Positions 58,884-64,000 of a stretch of DNA of 64,000 nt are shown one piece after another. The DNA is from Clostridia bacterium (lineage in GTDB: Bacteria; Bacillota; Peptococcia; DRI-13; UBA5745). Position 1 is the stretch's first letter; every line of letters starts with the position of its first letter. The translations under genes were made by a program, and so were the position numbers. Location: contig JAHDMJ010000013.1 in the NCBI GenBank assembly GCA_018436095.1, positions 62,001-126,000 of the forward strand, written 5' to 3'. The notes under the pieces are model-generated. The model was not told the origin of the DNA and made no database searches. It saw nothing but the letters and a program-made list of their open reading frames with translations.

Positions 58884-60365
58884 ATGGGAAAGCCCACTGG
58901 ATTTTTGGAATATGAGCGCTGCGGTAATCCCGCCGAGGAGCCGCTGGCAAGAATCAAGCACTGGAGGGAATTTCATCCTATGCTCCCCAAGGAGCAGCGG
59001 CAAAAACAGGGAGCCCGCTGTATGGAATGCGGCGTGCCTTACTGTCAGTTTGGCATGATGCTGCTTGGGGGGGCCGTGTCCGGCTGCCCCCTGCATAATT
59101 TGATTCCCGAGTGGAATGACCTGGTGTATAACGGCAGCTTCAAACAAGCTCTAAAAAGGCTGCATAAGACCAATAATTTCCCGGAGTTCACCGGGCGGGT
59201 ATGTCCCGCTTTGTGTGAGGCGGCATGTACCTGTGGATTAAACGGCAATCCGGTAACCATCAAGGAAAATGAGCTGGGCATAGTTGAGGATGGTTTCTCA
59301 GGCGGTGCTGTAACTCCCCGGATACCGAAAGTGCGTACCGGCAAAAAGGTGGCTGTTGTGGGATCGGGGCCGGCGGGTCTGGCGGCGGCGGACCAGCTTA
59401 ACCTGAGGGGCCACAGCGTCACCGTATTTGAGCGGGAGGACCGTATAGGCGGGCTGCTGATGTATGGCATCCCCAATATGAAGCTGGAAAAAGAGATCGT
59501 AGAGCGCCGGGTCAGGCTGATGACGGCTGAAGGCGTTGAATTCCGCACCGGCGTTGACGTTGGCAAGGATATAGAGGCTAAGGAATTGCTGAAAGCCTAT
59601 GATGGGGTAATCCTGTGCTGCGGAGCCAAAAAGCCCCGGGATCTGGCCGCCAAAAACCGGGAAGTAAACGGCGTCTATTTTGCCGTGGATTTTCTGGGAG
59701 CCACTACAAAGAGCCTTTTAAACTCAGGCCTCAAGGACGGCAAGTATATAAGCGCCAAGGGCAAGCAGGTGGTGATTATTGGCGGCGGCGACACGGGCAA
59801 CGATTGCGTTGGCACTTCCATTCGCCAGGGCTGCAAGTCCGTTGTGCAAATTGAGATGATGCCGAAGCTGCCCGGCCAGCGGGGGGAAAATAATCCCTGG
59901 CCTCAGTGGCCTTTCGTCTGCAAGACTGATTATGGCCAGGAGGAAGCCATTGCGGTGTTTGGCGCAGATCCCCGTATTTACCAAACCACGGTTAAGGAAC
60001 TCATGACCGACGATGGGGGCAATGTAAAATCTATACTTACGGTATCGCTTAAACCTGAAAACAAGGACGGGAAAATGGTGATGACGGAAATCCCCGGCTC
60101 GGAAAAAACGGTTCCCTGTAATTTGCTGCTGATTGCGGCGGGCTTTCTCGGCCCCGAGGATTATGTTCCTGAATCTTTCGGCCTTTTGCGGGATGGGCGC
60201 AGCAATGTGCAAACCGCCCAAGGCAAATACAGCACGGGGGTGGATAAGGTTTTTGCTGCCGGGGATATGCGCCGGGGCCAGTCTTTGGTGGTTTGGGCTA
60301 TTGCGGAAGGCCGGCTGGCGGCCAAGGAGGTTGACGAATATCTTATGGGCTATACCAACCTGTAA
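58884..60365 (+). CDS. gltD: Glutamate synthase, small subunit
   Basis: 493 aa. N-terminal iron-sulfur domain with [12 protein letters not shown], then CPL and [15 protein letters not shown] site [19 protein letters not shown] (about 155); NAD(P)H site [15 protein letters not shown] (about 295); and a C-terminal FAD contact [19 protein letters not shown]. It supplies electrons from NADPH to GltB. It starts 2 bp after the gltB stop and ends 4 bp before the convergent LarA-family gene. Confidence 0.95.
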   Translation: MGKPTGFLEYERCGNPAEEPLARIKHWREFHPMLPKEQRQKQGARCMECGVPYCQFGMMLLGGAVSGCPLHNLIPEWNDLVYNGSFKQALKRLHKTNNFPEFTGRVCPALCEAACTCGLNGNPVTIKENELGIVEDGFSGGAVTPRIPKVRTGKKVAVVGSGPAGLAAADQLNLRGHSVTVFEREDRIGGLLMYGIPNMKLEKEIVERRVRLMTAEGVEFRTGVDVGKDIEAKELLKAYDGVILCCGAKKPRDLAAKNREVNGVYFAVDFLGATTKSLLNSGLKDGKYISAKGKQVVIIGGGDTGNDCVGTSIRQGCKSVVQIEMMPKLPGQRGENNPWPQWPFVCKTDYGQEEAIAVFGADPRIYQTTVKELMTDDGGNVKSILTVSLKPENKDGKMVMTEIPGSEKTVPCNLLLIAAGFLGPEDYVPESFGLLRDGRSNVQTAQGKYSTGVDKVFAAGDMRRGQSLVVWAIAEGRLAAKEVDEYLMGYTNL

Positions 60366-60369
60366 ATTG

Positions 60370-61647
60370 CTATAACTGCTTTACGATGACGGCAATGCCG
60401 TTGGGGATCACCGTTACTTTCGCCTTTGGGTTCTGCAGAAGATTTTCCGCTTTGGCCATGGCCTCCTCAAGGGAGCGGGCCGGAATCATCCCAAACACCC
60501 TAACCATTGTGTCCGGCAGCCGGGATACGTAGATCACCGGCGTCCGGGCCAGTATGCGGGCAAGGATTTGCGCTTCCCACTGGTCTATTTTAGTCTGTTC
60601 CGGCGGTGTGGCTAAGATTGCATCCAGCAGGCGGGCGGGGTTATTTTCTTCAAGAAACATATTGTAAAAAGCCTGGCTGCCGTGGCCGCAGCGGGACTGG
60701 GCCAGCATAATAATGACGCCGCCGGGTTTGACGGTTGCCTCAGCCGCCGTCATCCCTTTGACCGCCTGATATAGATCCTGATCCAGCGGGTAGCCGCCGT
60801 TTGTGGTGACCACGATTTCTGCGGGCACTGCATCCACGATGCAGTGCTCCTGTAAAAAATCACAACCGGCAGCATGGGCCTCTTCAAAACCGCCTGCTAC
60901 GGCGCAGACGATTTCTTTGTTTTCGTTGAGTACCACATTGCAGATAAAGGCCAATTTGGCAGCCTTTGCCGCCCAAAGGGAATCCTCGTGAACAGGATTG
61001 TGTTTCAGTATTCCTGTCCGTGCGCAAGGGCTTGATAGAATTGATCCGCTATGGAAGGACATCACTGATTTGTAGCTGGCAATACCCGGCAGCACGCTTT
61101 TCCTGCCGCCGGAAAAACCTGCCGAAAGATGGGGTTCAATAAAGCCTTCCGCTACCAGCAGATCGCAGCGCCCTACAATGCCGTTGACTAATAGGGAGCC
61201 GCCGGAAGGCAGTTTCCCCAGATGCACAAGATCATCGGTTTTGCAGTCATGAATGAGAAAGGTTTCCCGTTCTGCTATCTCGCTGCCGTATTTCTCCTGA
61301 ATTTCCTGCTCCGTGGTCCGACGATGGCAGCCTGTTGCAATCACTATGGTGATTTCTGCTGCCGGGTTGCCTCTGCGGATTTCCTTGAGGAGCTGGGGCA
61401 TAATGATGCGGCTTGGTACCGGCCGGGTGTGATCGCTGGAAATAATGGCGATCTGCTTCTTGCCTTTTGCAAGCTCACTGAGCCGGGAGGCGCCGAGGGG
61501 ATGCTCCAGTGCATAACGGACCATCTCCCGTTCATCCCCCTTAGGCTTAAGGTCATGTATTTGCGAAACCAACAGGCCTGCAATCCGCTGATCCTCAAGG
61601 GTGAATTCTATTTTGCCGTCTCCGTAAGGCAGATGAAAGACCGCCAT
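60370..61647 (-). CDS. LarA-family (nickel-pincer racemase-like) protein
   Basis: 425 aa, full length for the family. The active-site elements of lactate racemase LarA are recognisable: SSDHTRP (about 70), ATGCHR with the first catalytic His, EPHLSAGFSGGRKSVLPG with the second His and the lysine that carries the nickel-pincer nucleotide. GGAGG lies upstream of the ATG. The larBCE cofactor genes are not in the window. Many LarA homologues act on other 2-hydroxy acids; clustering with an M20 amidohydrolase and a TRAP transporter suggests such a substrate, taken up by TRAP. Confidence 0.85.
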   Translation of the reverse strand: MAVFHLPYGDGKIEFTLEDQRIAGLLVSQIHDLKPKGDEREMVRYALEHPLGASRLSELAKGKKQIAIISSDHTRPVPSRIIMPQLLKEIRRGNPAAEITIVIATGCHRRTTEQEIQEKYGSEIAERETFLIHDCKTDDLVHLGKLPSGGSLLVNGIVGRCDLLVAEGFIEPHLSAGFSGGRKSVLPGIASYKSVMSFHSGSILSSPCARTGILKHNPVHEDSLWAAKAAKLAFICNVVLNENKEIVCAVAGGFEEAHAAGCDFLQEHCIVDAVPAEIVVTTNGGYPLDQDLYQAVKGMTAAEATVKPGGVIIMLAQSRCGHGSQAFYNMFLEENNPARLLDAILATPPEQTKIDQWEAQILARILARTPVIYVSRLPDTMVRVFGMIPARSLEEAMAKAENLLQNPKAKVTVIPNGIAVIVKQL

Positions 61648-61667
61648 AAACGGGCCTCCTTATCATC

Positions 61668-63074
61668 TTATTGGGGAAAATATTTCTGCATGATAGCCTT
61701 GTTCATGCCCAGGGGGGGCTTCACCGCATCAGGCAGCAGACCCTGATAGGTGCGTCCGTTCAGGCGCTCTTTAAGCTCGTCTTTGGCCTTGGCAATAAGG
61801 TCTGGTTCCGACAAAATATCCGCTACAGAGGCGGCCATGACAAGACTTGCTTTGTCCATGGTCTTTTTGCCGATGGAGTTGCCCGCACAGGCTGTGACCA
61901 TCCAGTTATGCCAGCCGCCGGCCGGCGCCATGGTCATCCAAAAGGTAGTGTAGGGCGCATTCCAGGAAAACTCGGAGGTATCGCAGATGCAGGTGCCGGA
62001 GGGGCCGAATTCCTTAAGGGCGGTATCCAAGCCTGCCGGTTCAAGACCGGCATTTTTTTGCATGCCCTTGACAAAGTCCTGCTCCTCGGTGGTGAAATCC
62101 GGCGGGCCATAGGCTGTGAAATTGCGGTGAACCACCTGGGACAGAGTCTTATTGGGAAGCTTATTGTGGGTAAAAGTGAGTATCTCACGTTCCACCATAG
62201 TCTCGGTGGCCATAGCCGCCCCTTCCGCACAGAGGGTAATGCGCCGCAGGGCGTCCTCGGCTTGTGCAATTTCGTTGAAACGCCCGTATAGCCAAATACT
62301 TGCCCGATCCGGCACGATATTGGGAAATTCGGGGCCGGTATCGCTGAAATTGTAGTTGACCGTATTGGCGGAATCCGCAGGCGCAGAAATCAAATGTTCC
62401 CGCAGGATTTCTACTGCGTGGCCGAATAGCATGCCCGCATCCATTGCGCTTCTGCCCTCCCAGGGTGCGGCGCCGTGGGCGGTCTTGCCCCGCCAGTGAT
62501 ACTTGACGCTGAAAACACTGTTGCAGGTGTCGTAGTCGGCCCGGTTATAATTCCATGGATGCCAGTCGATAAAGAAGTCGATGTCCCGGTAAAGGCCGGC
62601 CCGCCCCATGTGGGGCTTGCCTACGCTGAATTCTTCGGCAGGGGAACCGAAAAGCTTGAGGGTTGCATTGATGCCGAATTGTTCAAAGGCATAACGCAAG
62701 GCGACCCCTGCAAAAACCGCTGTCGAACCGAGAATGTTGTGGCCGCAGCCCTGTCCCGGGGCGCCGGGAATAACCGGGTCGGGATGGTCGCTATCCGCTT
62801 TCTGGGACAGGCCGGGCAGGCAGTCATACTCTACGTTAATGCCCACCTTTGGACCGGAGCTGCCGTAGGATGCAATCATAGAGGTTGGCATGCCGGCAAG
62901 GCCGGTTGCCACGGTAAAGCCATGTTTCTCCAAAAGCTTTTTGATTGCAGTGCAGGCCTTAAACTCCTCCAGTCCCAGTTCCGGGTTATCCCATATGTAG
63001 TCCGCAAGCTGATAGAACTCCTGCCGGTTATTCCGAAGCCATTGTTGAAGGTATGCTTTAATTTCCGTGTTCAT
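61668..63074 (-). CDS. M20-family amidohydrolase, AbgB-like
   Basis: 468 aa; AAAGGAG precedes the ATG. M20 peptidase/amidohydrolase architecture: metal-binding GQGCGHNILGSTAVFAG (about 107-123), SPAEEF with the general-base Glu, DWHPWN, and an inserted dimerisation domain (about 190-320). The length and the DTCNSVFSVKYHWRGKTAHGA segment resemble the AbgB subunit, which cleaves p-aminobenzoyl-glutamate. No AbgA partner is present. It is likely a cytoplasmic amide or N-acyl amino-acid hydrolase. Confidence 0.85.
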   Translation of the reverse strand: MNTEIKAYLQQWLRNNRQEFYQLADYIWDNPELGLEEFKACTAIKKLLEKHGFTVATGLAGMPTSMIASYGSSGPKVGINVEYDCLPGLSQKADSDHPDPVIPGAPGQGCGHNILGSTAVFAGVALRYAFEQFGINATLKLFGSPAEEFSVGKPHMGRAGLYRDIDFFIDWHPWNYNRADYDTCNSVFSVKYHWRGKTAHGAAPWEGRSAMDAGMLFGHAVEILREHLISAPADSANTVNYNFSDTGPEFPNIVPDRASIWLYGRFNEIAQAEDALRRITLCAEGAAMATETMVEREILTFTHNKLPNKTLSQVVHRNFTAYGPPDFTTEEQDFVKGMQKNAGLEPAGLDTALKEFGPSGTCICDTSEFSWNAPYTTFWMTMAPAGGWHNWMVTACAGNSIGKKTMDKASLVMAASVADILSEPDLIAKAKDELKERLNGRTYQGLLPDAVKPPLGMNKAIMQKYFPQ

Positions 63075-63085
63075 TTGCGTCTCCT

Positions 63086-64000
63086 TTACTTGCCGAAGAG
63101 CAGATTAGGTAAAAACAGGCTGATCTGCGGGAAATAGGTGATAAGCAGAAGGCACACAAGCAGGGCTATTAAAAACGGCACAGCGCTGGGCACAATCTGC
63201 TCAAGCTTGAGGCGTGATACCGCCGAAGCAATAAATAGATTAGCGCCGTAAGGCGGCGTCACAAAACCGATGGCCAGGGCCACTGTCATGAAAATACCGA
63301 AATGTACGGGATGTACGCCGAACTGGGTGATGATGGGCATAAACACCGGCGTCAGAATAATCATGGAGGAAATGTTGTCCACGAAGCAGCCTACGATCAG
63401 AAGGAAGATGTTGATGAGCAGCAAGATGAAAAACTTGCTGTCGGTCAATGACGTGATAAAGTTTGCAATGCGGACGGGAATCTGCTCCATGGTCAGATAG
63501 CTGGCAAAGGACATGGAAAGGCCGATGGTAAACAAGGTAATACCGGTCATAACGGCGGTTTCCCTGACTGAATCGATAAAGATTTTTATAGTCATTTCCT
63601 TGAAGAAGAATTTGCCCACGAACAGGGAATAGACAATAGCGATGACGGCGGATTCAGTGGGTGTAAAAATACCGCCGTAAATACCGCCCAGGACGATGAC
63701 CGGAGTCAAAAGGGCCCAAAAAGAGTTTAAAAATGTTGAGAGCATATAGCCGCAGCCCCGGTTTTGGCCTTCAGGCAGGCTGGAACCTTTGTAACCCTGT
63801 TTTTTTGAGAGAAGCAGGTTAACAAAAATGAGGGCAAAGCCGATCATAATTCCGGGAATAATGCCGGCAAGAAAAAGCTCCCCTATGGATTGCCCCGTTA
63901 CGACGCCATAGATCACGAAGGGGATAGAAGGCGGAATGATGACGCCGATGGTGCCGGCCACGGCAGTCAGGCCTGTGGCATAGCTGCGGCTGTAGCCGCT
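63086..64000 (-). CDS. TRAP transporter large permease, DctM-like (partial, 5' end beyond window)
   Basis: 305 codons (304 aa) of the C-terminal part are seen; the frame runs open through the window end, so the first 100 or more residues are missing. Family hallmarks: SYATGLTAVAGTIGVIIPPSIPFVIYG, TPTESAVIAIVYSLFVGKFF, and a closing block FGIFMTVALAIGFVTPPYGANLF. About ten helices remain. With its small permease and binding protein (presumably further right) it imports a carboxylate using a sodium gradient. Confidence 0.92.
   Translation of the reverse strand, partial: SGYSRSYATGLTAVAGTIGVIIPPSIPFVIYGVVTGQSIGELFLAGIIPGIMIGFALIFVNLLLSKKQGYKGSSLPEGQNRGCGYMLSTFLNSFWALLTPVIVLGGIYGGIFTPTESAVIAIVYSLFVGKFFFKEMTIKIFIDSVRETAVMTGITLFTIGLSMSFASYLTMEQIPVRIANFITSLTDSKFFILLLINIFLLIVGCFVDNISSMIILTPVFMPIITQFGVHPVHFGIFMTVALAIGFVTPPYGANLFIASAVSRLKLEQIVPSAVPFLIALLVCLLLITYFPQISLFLPNLLFGK

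Overview
The window reads as a chromosome segment of an anaerobic, spore-forming member of the Bacillota, most likely class Clostridia. The evidence is a GerA-type germinant receptor operon, two tandem 2-oxoacid:ferredoxin oxidoreductases (IOR and POR), a Mop-type molybdenum hydroxylase, the AmmeMemoRadiSam proteins, strong AGGAGG ribosome binding sites and many TTG/GTG starts. I could not fix the genus. No prophage, transposase, rRNA operon or CRISPR array was seen.

Layout. 1-12.5 kb is one plus-strand catabolic run. It holds an enolase-superfamily enzyme, an Asp/Glu racemase, a broken amidase, an ArgH-like C-N lyase, a complete five-gene Dpp/Opp-type ABC importer, a RidA protein, a MATE exporter and a CDF metal exporter. 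A perfect 19-bp palindrome resembling a GntR/FadR operator precedes the first gene. 12.5-20.3 kb carries two tandem CNNM/CorC-like proteins, YraN, and a cell-envelope group (SGNH hydrolase, DUF4358 lipoprotein, secreted glucosaminidase), then a convergent MarR regulator. 21.1-25.5 kb has the Mop-type hydroxylase and an FMN glutamate-synthase-like protein. 25.6-29.8 kb is the gerA-type operon. 29.8-33.9 kb has a YibE/F protein, an AmmeMemoRadiSam B-A fusion and its radical SAM partner. 34.3-40 kb encodes IorAB and PorCDAB. 40.1-42.9 kb is a PucR regulator, an isochorismatase-fold hydrolase and a YczE-type membrane protein. nagB and an SsuABC/TauABC-like importer follow.

47.2-48.1 kb holds a secreted protein of unknown role and a tRNA-like gene with its own promoter and terminator. 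Then come a flavin split-barrel protein behind an attenuator-like hairpin, a GtrB-GtrA-GtrII-like glycosylation set, a minus-strand ECF sigma factor, rsmD and a coiled-coil protein. gltB and gltD sit behind a strong promoter and a transcription-attenuation leader. The last 3.6 kb, on the minus strand, is a LarA-family protein, an M20 amidohydrolase and a TRAP large permease cut by the window end.

Functional links. The IOR/POR, GltBD, peptide importer, RidA and racemase/lyase genes fit a fermenter of amino acids or peptides. The two most unusual features are non-coding. One is a family of intergenic elements at about 20.5, 32.6, 34.0 and 44.0 kb. They share 19-20 bp arms spaced 40-41 bp, a related core, and in part GGGGTCA-type ends. 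The other is the gltB leader, in which an AAAGGC hexaloop hairpin and an intrinsic terminator compete for the same bases, as in ANTAR-controlled leaders.
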